Shown one piece after another: positions 49,773 to 57,895 of a stretch of 64,000 nucleotides of DNA. A program made the position numbers and the translations under genes. The notes beneath the pieces were generated by a model, which saw only the letters and a list, made by a program, of their open reading frames with translations, had not been told where the DNA came from and did no database searches. The DNA is from Dehalococcoidia bacterium (GTDB lineage: Bacteria > Chloroflexota > Dehalococcoidia > Lucifugimonadales > Lucifugimonadaceae). Position 1 is the stretch's first letter. The number at the start of each line of letters is the position of its first letter. The stretch is taken from NCBI GenBank assembly GCA_022819585.1, contig JAJEGY010000001.1, forward strand, positions 1-64,000. The letters are read 5' to 3'.

Positions 49773-50152
49773 TTCTCCGCACCGTTTTGATGGTTCGTCA
49801 ACTCGAGCATCCTGTTGACGAACGAGTTGACGATGTCGCGATGCTCTTCCACTTCTTCCTCGTCCATGAACCCGTGATAGAAGTTCGCGTGCAACATCTC
49901 GGCACTGGAAAACAGGCCTCTCAAAGTAGAGTCGTTGAAATCCTCAGCGAAGGATCTGACAGATCTGATCATCTCTTTGTGGCCTGACTGCTTGATCCCC
50001 CGGCGATGCATTTCGGCAATCACGACGTGAGATGCCGCACCCCAAAGCTTCTCCGAGGCTTGAAAAATGTCTCCCTCAGTGAGTTCCTTGTCAGCGTCGA
50101 CAAGGAACTGTTGGGCAAGTAGTTCGTGCTCAGCAGCCAACATACCAATCAT
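49769..50152 (-). CDS. PaREP1/HEPN-like small helical protein
   Basis: A 127-aa all-helical protein. Its central EGDIFQASEKLWGAASHVVIAEMHRRG matches the PaREP1 group, which is related to HEPN-fold proteins. The ending DIVNSFVNRMLELTNHQ is a further helix. HEPN proteins often act as RNases or as scaffolds with nucleotidyltransferases, but no partner gene is next to it and the usual RX4-6H RNase motif is not evident. Function unknown. Confidence 0.7.
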   Translation of the reverse strand: MIGMLAAEHELLAQQFLVDADKELTEGDIFQASEKLWGAASHVVIAEMHRRGIKQSGHKEMIRSVRSFAEDFNDSTLRGLFSSAEMLHANFYHGFMDEEEVEEHRDIVNSFVNRMLELTNHQNGAEN

Positions 50153-50205
50153 TCACCGTTTGCTTGATAAATTACGGCCCGGTGATCGGCACCGCGTTTA
50201 TCACT

Positions 50206-51306
50206 TTATCCTAACCCCGGCAACTCCAACATCATCCCATCAAACGCCAACTGCGGATACGCATTGACCATCAACGCATCTCGCGTCTTCTCGATCACCG
50301 ACGCAGCTAGAGCAACATCATCTACCGTCAACGCCTGCGACAACCGGTCCAACTCCTCCATGCGGTCATCGAACACCACATGCTGACTTAAACCGTTCTG
50401 GATCATCGCAATATCCCGGACGATCTCCAGCCAACGTGCCAACTCATCCAAGGCCAACCCGCGATCGCTTCTAAACTGACGCGCCATCTGCGCCGAATAG
50501 TCGAAGCGATCTGCCAAATCGAACCCAAACACGTCGAGTATCCGGGCCGACGATTGTCTTCGAGCATCCAACAACGACGGATCATCTATCGCCGCGATCG
50601 CCCAACCCGGCGCTCCCATCGACATCTTCGCCAACACCTGCGCCTCGTCGCTATCTAGATCGAAACGCGAGGCCAGAGCCTCAGCGATCACTTCACGCGG
50701 CACTGACCGCAGCCTGACCAAATGACAACGAGACACTATCGTTTCAGGCAGCAGTTCTACCGCAGGTGACGTCAGGAAAATATGCACATTCTCAGGCGGT
50801 TCCTCCAATGTCTTCAGCAACGCATTCGCCGCATCCGGCGACATCCGATTCGCATCGTCGATGATGAAGACCTTCACCTTGCCCTCGTAAGGCTGTAACA
50901 AAGCGTCCGACTGAAGGTCCTTTATCAGATCGATCCCGATCATCACTCGTCGCTTCGCCGCCTCAGTATCCGCATCCTTCGAAGTCTGCGTCGCCGATGT
51001 AATCACCTGCACATCCGCAAAGTTAGACCGCGATATCCGATCACAAGCCGAGCATTGACCGCATGGGACCTCCGGCGCCAGTTCCGCCCAGCCCGGTGCC
51101 GCAACATCCGCCGCGTTGCAATTCAGCGCACGAGCAAAATCAAGCGCCAGAGTCCGCTTGCCAACTCGATTAGGTCCGACGAACAGATAGGCGTGTGAAA
51201 CCCGTCCTTGACTAATCGCACCGCTCACCAGGTTAATCGCCGCGGGATTGCCGATCGTGTCCCACTTCCCAGACGCCCCAACTTCCTGCGACGTCCCTAG
51301 CATCAC
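50206..51306 (-). CDS. holB: DNA polymerase III subunit delta'
   Basis: Clamp-loader subunit. The 366-aa protein has the SHAYLFVGPNRVGKRTLALDFARAL P-loop region (GPNRVGKRT, 44-52), a zinc module with CGQCSAC, the sensor region KVFIIDDANRMSPDAANALLKTLEEPP and the SRC motif in TIVSRCHLV. These are the marks of delta'/gamma-type loaders. It is translationally coupled to lysA upstream (4-nt overlap). A first or second methionine start differs by one codon only. Confidence 0.9.
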   Translation of the reverse strand: MMLGTSQEVGASGKWDTIGNPAAINLVSGAISQGRVSHAYLFVGPNRVGKRTLALDFARALNCNAADVAAPGWAELAPEVPCGQCSACDRISRSNFADVQVITSATQTSKDADTEAAKRRVMIGIDLIKDLQSDALLQPYEGKVKVFIIDDANRMSPDAANALLKTLEEPPENVHIFLTSPAVELLPETIVSRCHLVRLRSVPREVIAEALASRFDLDSDEAQVLAKMSMGAPGWAIAAIDDPSLLDARRQSSARILDVFGFDLADRFDYSAQMARQFRSDRGLALDELARWLEIVRDIAMIQNGLSQHVVFDDRMEELDRLSQALTVDDVALAASVIEKTRDALMVNAYPQLAFDGMMLELPGLG

Positions 51307-52628
51307 TCGTATATCGCCGTCGACAGAAGATCCGCGTACGTCTCTCTACGTCGGATCAACCGCACATCCGACTGCTCGGTAACCATCACGATCGCCGGCC
51401 GCGTCTGAAGGTTGTAGTTGCTCGCCATTGGCACACAGTAAGCACCAGATGCCGGCAACGCCAACAGGTCGCCCGGCTTCACATCCGGCAACTTGACATC
51501 CTTCGCCAACACATCGCCAGATTCGCAAAACTTACCAGCGATCGTCGCAGTTCCCTTGAACTCGCCACAAGGATCATCAGCCGACATCACCTCGTACTCC
51601 GCCTCGTACAGCGCCGGACGAATATTGTCTCCCATTCCACCATCAACGCTGACATAGGTGCGGACTCCCGGAATACGTTTGATCCCACCGACGGTGTACA
51701 CGGCGACACCAGCACGTCCCACGATTGAACGTCCCGGTTCAATCGTCATCCGTGGCTCATCCAACCCATACTTCCTGCACGCAGATCTCAGCGAATTCGC
51801 GATCGTCTCCGCATACTCCTCTATCGACGGCGGCAACTTCGACCTCAGGTACCCGATTGCCATGCCACCCCCAGGGCTGAACTCCTGCATATCAAGCCCA
51901 TGGACATACTTCATCCGCGCCGCAAAAGCGCAAACATATTCGATCGCTTCATCATAGGGCTCCAACTCGAAAAGGGGAGAACCAAGGTGGAAGTGCAGAC
52001 CTTTCACATCAAGATTCGGTTGCGACAACGCAGCATCCACCGCCTTCTCCGCATCGCCCGTCTCTATCGAGAACCCGAACTTCGAATCCAGAATCCCGGT
52101 GCTCGTCAAGCGATGAGTATGTGGATCAATGCTCGGCGACAAACGCAGATTCACTGCCTGTGTCTTGCCTAACGCTCCCGCGACCTCGTTCAACAACTCG
52201 ATCTCATGGAACGAGTCGATTGTGATCCGTCCGATCCCGACATCAACCGCCTCCATCAACTCCTGCCGAGTTTTATTGTTCCCGTGAAAGTTGATCTTCT
52301 CGACCGGGAAATCCGCTGCCAGCGCAAATGCCAACTCGCCGCCAGTGACGACATCGATGTGCAATCCCTCGTCCTCGATCACCTTCAATACCGCCGGATT
52401 CGAGAACGCTTTAGTCGAGTACTCGATGTCGGTTTCTGGGTAGAACTGCCTGAAATTCTCCACGAACTCGCGGCACATCCACCGAATCGTCGCCTCATCG
52501 TAGATGTAAAGCGGACTGCCAAACTCCTCCACGATCCCGCGCACATCCCGACCTTGGATCGCCAAACGACCATCACTGTTCAGGGAAGCGGAGATTGGGA
52601 GCACATCGGCGAGAGGGAGATCGTTCAT
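51303..52628 (-). CDS. lysA: Diaminopimelate decarboxylase
   Basis: PLP enzyme making lysine from meso-diaminopimelate. From the ATG at 52628 (MNDLPLADVLPISASL) it is 441 aa, matching the family opening that leads to GSPLYIYDEATIR. The PLP lysine is Lys73 in EYSTKAFSNP. GLHFHLGSPL, FSPGGGMAIGY, TIEPGRSIVG and the second-subunit cysteine in FCESGDVLAKD follow in order. The track start at 52730 and a mid ATG at 52682 add residues (CREPRCRQAKTLA) not seen in the family. Divergent from selD. Confidence 0.94.
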   Translation of the reverse strand: MNDLPLADVLPISASLNSDGRLAIQGRDVRGIVEEFGSPLYIYDEATIRWMCREFVENFRQFYPETDIEYSTKAFSNPAVLKVIEDEGLHIDVVTGGELAFALAADFPVEKINFHGNNKTRQELMEAVDVGIGRITIDSFHEIELLNEVAGALGKTQAVNLRLSPSIDPHTHRLTSTGILDSKFGFSIETGDAEKAVDAALSQPNLDVKGLHFHLGSPLFELEPYDEAIEYVCAFAARMKYVHGLDMQEFSPGGGMAIGYLRSKLPPSIEEYAETIANSLRSACRKYGLDEPRMTIEPGRSIVGRAGVAVYTVGGIKRIPGVRTYVSVDGGMGDNIRPALYEAEYEVMSADDPCGEFKGTATIAGKFCESGDVLAKDVKLPDVKPGDLLALPASGAYCVPMASNYNLQTRPAIVMVTEQSDVRLIRRRETYADLLSTAIYE

Positions 52629-52792
52629 GGCGAGAGTTTTGGCTTGGCGACAACGCGGTTCACGGCAGGTTATGTAATCCATTTTGAGTTCACCCACCTG
52701 CAACGTCAAGGAAACCCCGAAAACTACCATTGATTAAAGCGCGCGAACTCGAACCCGAATCGCGTCAATCGAATGAAACTGACACCTCCAGC

Positions 52793-53842
52793 ATGAGTGA
52801 AAAAGTCCCACGGCTAACCGAACTCGCCAGCTGCGCTGGTTGAGCCGGAAAGCTGAGCCAAGGCGAACTCGCCCAGGTATTGGGCGGGCTGATCGACGGA
52901 GCCGCGTCAGACCCCGATCTGCTCGTAGGCTTCGAAAACGGTGACGATGCCGCAGTCTACCGTCTAAACGAACACGTCGCACTCGTTCTCACCGTCGACT
53001 TCTTCGCTCCAATCGTCGACGATCCATTCACCTACGGTGCAATCGCCGCCGCAAACGCAATGTCCGACGTATACGCCGTCGGAGGCCGACCCATCACCGC
53101 GCTAAACATCGCCGCCTTCCCTCGCACCCTCCCATCGGACATCCCCGCTGAAATCCTGCGAGGAGGAGCATCCAAAGTCGCAGAAGCGGGCGCACTCATC
53201 GTCGGTGGCCACACCGTAGACGACACCGAACCAAAATACGGCCTATCTGTTGTCGGCGTAATCGAACCAGGCCACCAAGTCCAAAACTCAACCGCCAAAC
53301 CCGGTGACGTCCTAGTCCTCACCAAACCCTTGGGAACAGGCGTAATCACCACCGCCCTCAAAAACGGTAAGAAACTCGGAGAAGCCCTAGACACCGCCAT
53401 TAATTCAATGCTCCGCCTAAACCGACACGCCGCCGAAGCCATGGTTACCGCGAGCGTCAACGCCGCAACCGACATCACGGGCTTCGGCATCATAGGCCAC
53501 CTAATGACCATGATGAAGGTCAGCAACACCACCGCACACATCCGTCGTTCAGCACTTCCCATCCTCCCCGGCGTCATCGAACTCCTCAACGACGGCATCG
53601 CCCCCGGCGGCACCCACCGCAACATCGAATCATGTGCCGACAGCGTCACGTGGCATGAATCTCTCACCGAAATCGACAAACTCCTGATGTGTGACCCTCA
53701 AACCTCCGGCGGCCTGCTGATCTCAATACCTGAGGACAGAGCAGACCTTCTCATCACCGATCTGAATTCCCGAGGCGTTACTGGCACCATCGTCGGTGAA
53801 ATCACCGGGTCCGACGGCAAGGCCGTCCAAGTCAATCCCTAA
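52793..53842 (+). CDS. selD: Selenide, water dikinase SelD, with in-frame TGA for selenocysteine 17
   Basis: Makes selenophosphate from selenide and ATP, the selenium donor for Sec-tRNA and selenouridine. The track begins at 52880, after the active site. Reading from ATG 52793 gives the family N-terminus MSEKVPRLTELASCAG, then TGA (52841-52843), then AGKLSQGELAQVLGGL. Homologues have SCAGCAAKLGP here; E. coli SelD has catalytic Cys17 and Lys20. TGA is codon 17 and Lys is codon 20, so Sec17 is the direct reading. Downstream, NGDDAAVY, TVDFFAPIVDDPFTYG, GGHTVDD, TDITGFGIIGH and CDPQTSGGL are all intact. Length 349 aa with Sec. Convergent 4-nt overlap with mazG. Confidence 0.95.
52870..52886 (+). 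promoter_or_regulatory. Candidate SECIS hairpin of selD
   Basis: CGCCCA, loop GGTAT, TGGGCG: a perfect 6-bp stem inside the selD coding sequence. The GGU loop begins 33 nt after the TGA codon. Bacterial SECIS elements are coding-region hairpins just after UGA with a GU-bearing apical loop that SelB recognises. A competing small hairpin (GGCG/CGCC) lies at 52862-52873, so folding should be tested. Confidence 0.65.
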
Positions 53843-54603
53843 CGGGACTGATCCCAGAGCCGCTCTCTCTCCTCGGCAGGCAACTCGGCAATCGCCGTCC
53901 CTCCTGCCATCTCCTCCGCCCTCAACACACGCTCCCGCAACTCAGAACTCACCTTCAACAACGCCGTCTCCGCATCAACCCCATGCGCCTGAACCGACCG
54001 CACCGCAGCAGCCAAAAACTCCCCCGCCCTCAACTCAACGTCACTATCAGACTCCCCATCTACACGTCCCACAAATCCATCCGAAACCGACTCCGAGCCG
54101 ATATCCAGCCCCGCACGCATCGCCCGTCGCTGCAAAACCGCCGACTGCGCTAATGCCGGCAGAGACTTAGGAATCGAAGCCACTATCGACCTTACCCCGC
54201 CCGCCTCCTCACGCTTGATCCGCTCCCATCTATCCATAACGTCCTCGCCGGTGTCGAGTTTCCTAGCATCACCAAACACATGCGGATGCCTCCTTATCAG
54301 CTTCTCCGCAACCTTCTTACACACCGAATCCGCATCAAAATCCCCAGCTCGGCGAGCAATATCCGCATGAAATACGACCTGTATCAACAGATCCCCAAGC
54401 TCCTCCTCTAAACCCTCAGCATCCCCCTTCTCTATAGCATCCAACGTCTCATACGCCTCTTCAAGCAAGTTCGGCCTCAACGACTGATGTGTTTGCTCTG
54501 CATCCCAAGGGCAACCACCTGGACCCCTCAATGTTCTCACCGTCTCAACCAAGTGTTGATACGCGCAACACACACCACTAGCATCTCTAACTTCACTTGT
54601 CAT
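53839..54603 (-). CDS. mazG: Nucleoside triphosphate pyrophosphohydrolase MazG
   Basis: Hydrolyses NTPs and dNTPs to monophosphates, a housecleaning and stress-tuning role. The 254-aa protein has the MazG opening LVETVRTLRGPGGCPWDAEQTH, the metal-binding LLEEAYETLDAI and EEELGDLLIQVVFHADIA, and LIRRHPHVFGD followed by WERIKREE. The second half is less conserved, as usual. Convergent with selD, the two stops sharing CTAA. Confidence 0.94.
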   Translation of the reverse strand: MTSEVRDASGVCCAYQHLVETVRTLRGPGGCPWDAEQTHQSLRPNLLEEAYETLDAIEKGDAEGLEEELGDLLIQVVFHADIARRAGDFDADSVCKKVAEKLIRRHPHVFGDARKLDTGEDVMDRWERIKREEAGGVRSIVASIPKSLPALAQSAVLQRRAMRAGLDIGSESVSDGFVGRVDGESDSDVELRAGEFLAAAVRSVQAHGVDAETALLKVSSELRERVLRAEEMAGGTAIAELPAEERERLWDQSR

Positions 54604-54653
54604 CCGTCACCTGCTCCGTTGTCGACAGTTCTCTCAGGTAGTATTCTCTAGTC

Positions 54654-54986
54654 ATGATTTCGGAGATTAGGAATGCGCGCGCATTGCTCCGCTATGTAGA
54701 CCGCGAAGCCGCTATCTGGGTCATTGCCCTGATCGTCCTCGCACTCGGCAACCCTGAGTCCGATTTCCACTTCACGATATTCTGGCCATACTACGTCTGG
54801 GGAATCCAAAGCCCCGGCTACGGACTAGGCCACTCGATATCGTATCTCTTCCGAGGCGACGTAATCTCATCCTTCGAAACCCACATCTTAGGCATTCCCG
54901 CAGTAGCAATCCTCATCTGGCGAATCACCACTCTACAAACGAAGCTATTCAAGCTGAATAGGAGCAAAACATCATGGCAAACGTAA
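54654..54986 (+). CDS. DUF2752-like small membrane protein
   Basis: A 110-aa protein with two hydrophobic helices (AIWVIALIVLALG and ILGIPAVAILIWRI). Between them, the segment PGYGLGHSISYLFRGDVISSF parallels the DUF2752 motif PGCGLTRA...LLRGDF. The family's characteristic cysteine is replaced by tyrosine (PGYGL). Function unknown. It overlaps the TM2-domain gene by 13 nt; the two families are often encoded side by side. Confidence 0.72.
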   Translation: MISEIRNARALLRYVDREAAIWVIALIVLALGNPESDFHFTIFWPYYVWGIQSPGYGLGHSISYLFRGDVISSFETHILGIPAVAILIWRITTLQTKLFKLNRSKTSWQT

Positions 54987-55342
54987 TGGAAATCCTGCCC
55001 GAGATTCCTGCCGGCGAGCAAGTCGCGATCTCCGGGATCGTAAACGGAATATCAGACGAAAACACGCAACAGTTCGCAATGGCGTACCGAGCGCAACGCA
55101 AAGACGAAAACACGATACTTCTGCTCACACTTGTCGGGTTCGTCGCCGTCGCGGGCGTGCAACGATTCTTCCTCGGACAGATCGGCATGGGTTTCCTTTA
55201 CCTGCTGACCGCCGGATTGTGCTTCATCGGAACCATAATCGATGTCGTCAATCACAAGAAACTCACCTACGAGCACAACGCGAAGATCGCCAATGAGATC
55301 TCGATGAACTTAAGCCCCGGCGGCTCGTATAGAACGCTCTGA
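54974..55342 (+). CDS. TM2 domain-containing membrane protein
   Basis: A 122-aa protein. Residues about 48-90 form a TM2 domain: two helices joined by a short turn with the characteristic RFFLGQIGMGFLYLLTAGLCFIGTIIDVV. The N-terminal part (about 1-45) is soluble. TM2 proteins are widespread and poorly understood. The gene overlaps the DUF2752-like gene and is followed by the DUF1461 gene after about 35 nt. Confidence 0.85.
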   Translation: MANVMEILPEIPAGEQVAISGIVNGISDENTQQFAMAYRAQRKDENTILLLTLVGFVAVAGVQRFFLGQIGMGFLYLLTAGLCFIGTIIDVVNHKKLTYEHNAKIANEISMNLSPGGSYRTL

Positions 55343-55377
55343 ACACGGCATCAAACCTGTAATCGCTTTGCCTCTGA

Positions 55378-56106
55378 ATGAGTTTGACTCGCAGGTTTAG
55401 AACACCCGATACTTCCGGTTGGGCGGTACTGGTCCTCGGCATCATCTTCGCCGCCTGCCTCCCCATCTTCATCATCGCCATCAACGTCGGATACATCACA
55501 CACTCCGACTGGCTATATACCTACAACTGGTGGCGCAACGGCATCCCAGACCGAACCGGCCTGCCCATCCAAGAACTAGACTCCGCCGCCGACCAGATCA
55601 AAGACTACTTCCAAAACGACGCCGAACGACTCGACGTCAGAGTCAACACATCCCGCGGCACCGCCAGCCTGTTCGAAGAGCGCGAAATCCTCCACATGAT
55701 CGACGTGAAGGACCTGATGCAAATCGTCTCTGCAGTCTCCATCTGGACCGGCATAATCCTAGCCTTAACCGCCGCCACCGGTCTAGCCATCCGCCGCCAC
55801 CAATTCTGGTTATCCCTCTCCAGATGGCTAAGATACACCGCCCTCATCTGGGGCATCGCCATCGCCGCAATCCTAATCATCGCCGTCATCGACTTCACAT
55901 GGATCTTCACCCAGTTCCACCTCCTCAGCTTCGCCAACGACCTCTGGCAGCTAGACCCCTTCCGCCACTATCTGCTCCTCCTATTCCCCGAACGCTTCTT
56001 CCTAGAAGCCACCCTCTTCATCGCCCTCCTGACCATCATCGAATTCATCGGCCTATACGTCGGCTCTCGATTAATGGAAATCCGCTTCTCAAACCCTCAG
56101 TCGTAA
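55378..56106 (+). CDS. DUF1461/TIGR01906 family integral membrane protein
   Basis: A 242-aa protein with four hydrophobic helices: WAVLVLGIIFAACLPIFIIAI, IVSAVSIWTGIILALTAATG, LIWGIAIAAILIIAVIDFTW and ATLFIALLTIIEFIGLYVG. The extracytoplasmic part contains LYTYNWWRNGIP and FEEREILHMIDVKDL, the recognisable DUF1461 motif. Function unknown. It converges on apt with a 10-nt overlap of coding ends. Confidence 0.86.
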   Translation: MSLTRRFRTPDTSGWAVLVLGIIFAACLPIFIIAINVGYITHSDWLYTYNWWRNGIPDRTGLPIQELDSAADQIKDYFQNDAERLDVRVNTSRGTASLFEEREILHMIDVKDLMQIVSAVSIWTGIILALTAATGLAIRRHQFWLSLSRWLRYTALIWGIAIAAILIIAVIDFTWIFTQFHLLSFANDLWQLDPFRHYLLLLFPERFFLEATLFIALLTIIEFIGLYVGSRLMEIRFSNPQS

Positions 56107-56633
56107 ACGATATTCGAGACCACCTCGCACTCCGGATCCTTACCCAATATCAACTCGCGCCCGTCAAGAAATCCCAACTCCACCAAAAACACCTGCCCAA
56201 CTACCTTAGCCCCCTGCCCCTCGACCAGCTCCGCCGCCGCAACCGCCGTCCCTCCAGTTGCCAACAAGTCATCAATAATCACCACCCGCTGACCCTCCGA
56301 CAACGCATCCGACCGAACCTCAACCGTCGACGCCTCCGAATACTCCAACGAGTACTCCTTCTGAACAGTCGGAGGCGGCAACTTCCCACGTTTCCTCACT
56401 AACACCAACGGCAACCCCAACCGATCCACCACCGGCGACGCGAAGATAAACCCCCTCGCATCAATCGCCGTAACCGCATCCGGGGCCAACTCCTCGACCC
56501 GTGCCGCAAACCAATCGATCGCCGCACGAAACGCCCGAGGCTCAGCCATCAACGGCGTCAAATCCTTGAACTGAATCCCCGGCTGCGGATAGTCCGGAAC
56601 ATTCCGCACCCATTCCTTCAGGTCCACACTCAT
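56097..56633 (-). CDS. apt: Adenine phosphoribosyltransferase
   Basis: Salvages adenine to AMP using PRPP. The 178-aa protein has PDYPQPGIQFKDLTPL, AIDARGFIFASPV, the flexible-loop region RKRGKLPPPTVQKEYSLEY and the PRPP-binding VVIIDDLLATGGTA (117-130). It overlaps the upstream DUF3179 gene by 4 nt (ATGA), so the two are probably translationally coupled although no functional link is known. Confidence 0.96.
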   Translation of the reverse strand: MSVDLKEWVRNVPDYPQPGIQFKDLTPLMAEPRAFRAAIDWFAARVEELAPDAVTAIDARGFIFASPVVDRLGLPLVLVRKRGKLPPPTVQKEYSLEYSEASTVEVRSDALSEGQRVVIIDDLLATGGTAVAAAELVEGQGAKVVGQVFLVELGFLDGRELILGKDPECEVVSNIVYD

Positions 56634-57838
56634 TGCCCGTAAATCTCCGTCTCAGGATAAAAATCGCTCCACGCAAACCAGAACACATTCACCGCATGAA
56701 CAGGACTCAATCGCGTACCCTGATAGTCCCCGCTCCACGCCTGACCATTCAACGGCAACCACTGCGAACCCGACGCCTCATCCACCATCCACCTCTTCGC
56801 CACGCCATCGACCTCATCCTCGACCATCAACGAAAACTCCAAAACTTCCTCATCCACAACCCTTGAATACGCCAACGCCGTAGTCGTCTGAGAATCGTAG
56901 TAAATCACCACCGACTCCCCATTCACCTCAGTATTCACAACCTCCGCCTCCTGCAACGCAACGTGCGGAAACGCTACCGCACCATCATCAAATCCCAACC
57001 CAAGCACCAGCTCCTTCCCATACAACCGCTCATCCCGGTTCGTCTCCCCGATCACGCCCGCATCTCCGCGCATGTAGTACGTCGTGTACGGATCAACGCT
57101 CGACTGGCCCTTCAACAACGCCTTAGTCTCCGGGAACCTCGCCTTCCACTCAGCCCAAGTAGTCAACACCAACGGCACATTCTCCAGCTTCACACCCTTG
57201 AACTCGCCATCGATACCCTCCGAGAGAAAATGACTCCATAGCGAACGCGTCTGCCGGTCGTACATGATCAACGCATTCATCGTCAGCTTCCCCGACACTC
57301 CGAACGTTAGCTCTTGCCCGTTCACAACTCTGGAATACCCGATCCCAGTGAAGCAGAGCGGTCACCAAGTAACCGCGATCGGTTTACCCCCCACAACATC
57401 ATTCACAATCTCATGGCTGCTCAGCAACGGCACCGAATACGCCCGAGCATCACCATCTATCTCGACGCCAAGCACCAACTCGTGGTCCTTGTAAAACATG
57501 CTCGCCTTCTCAAGATCAGGGAAGAAGCCAGGATTGTCTATCGCCGGAATCGCATCAAACGGCAACAACGTCACAACATCCAGATCCCGCTCAGGAGCCA
57601 CCTCCGCAACAGGCGCTTCTGTTGCCGCCGGAGCTTCCGTAGGCTCTGGCGCAGTCGTCGCTGTTGGCACCTCAGGCTCTGACGTCGGAGTATCCAGTGG
57701 GGGAGAGACACTCGTGGCAGTTGGCTCCATCTCCCGTGCTACAGTAGCAACCCCCGCATCATCACTCCCACATGCCACTACGACAACCGCAAGCACACCA
57801 ACGACCAACGCAATTCGAACTTTGCGGAAGGCATTCAT
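56630..57838 (-). CDS. DUF3179 lipoprotein with in-frame TGA, candidate selenoprotein
   Basis: The track splits this into ORFs 57362-58027 and 56630-57325, but both lie in the same frame and together form one DUF3179 protein of 402 aa with Sec. From ATG 57838 it begins MNAFRKVRIALVVGVLAVVV with lipobox VVVAC (Cys23), then a Thr/Pro/Glu-rich linker (about 35-85). The domain starts ELVLGVEIDGDARAYSVPLL and reads KPIAVTW, TGA (codon 159), PLCFTGIGYSRVVNGQELTF, then GVSGKLTMNALIMYDRQT. Family members carry VTYCPLCGTA or VTYCPLTGTA here, so TGA replaces the first conserved Cys, giving U-x-x-C. Nothing else is broken. Function of DUF3179 is unknown; the U-x-x-C pattern suggests redox or metal chemistry outside the membrane. 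Confidence 0.9.
57330..57348 (-). promoter_or_regulatory. Candidate SECIS hairpin of the DUF3179 gene
   Basis: On the reverse strand: CTGGGA, loop TCGGGTA, TTCCAG, a 6-bp stem with one G-T wobble. The GGU of the loop lies 23-25 nt after the TGA, within the usual distance for bacterial SECIS hairpins. Together with the selD hairpin it suggests a shared GGU apical-loop signal for SelB. Confidence 0.65.
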
Positions 57839-57895
57839 TTCTCTACATTTCCACAGCCGCGCCCTGCGCCTTCCCACAACCGCCATCCACACACC

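Noticed and set aside
49769-50152. PaREP1-like protein as half of a HEPN/MNT toxin-antitoxin pair
   Set aside because: No nucleotidyltransferase gene is adjacent and no clear HEPN RNase motif was seen.
55419-56402. 327-aa forward ORF
   Set aside because: His/Arg/Pro-rich shadow of the DUF1461 gene in another frame and antisense to apt.
56630-57838. DUF3179 as a pseudogene split by a nonsense mutation
   Set aside because: Both sides are intact and in the same frame, the stop is specifically TGA at a conserved Cys column, and a SECIS-like hairpin follows. selD in the same window independently indicates Sec decoding.
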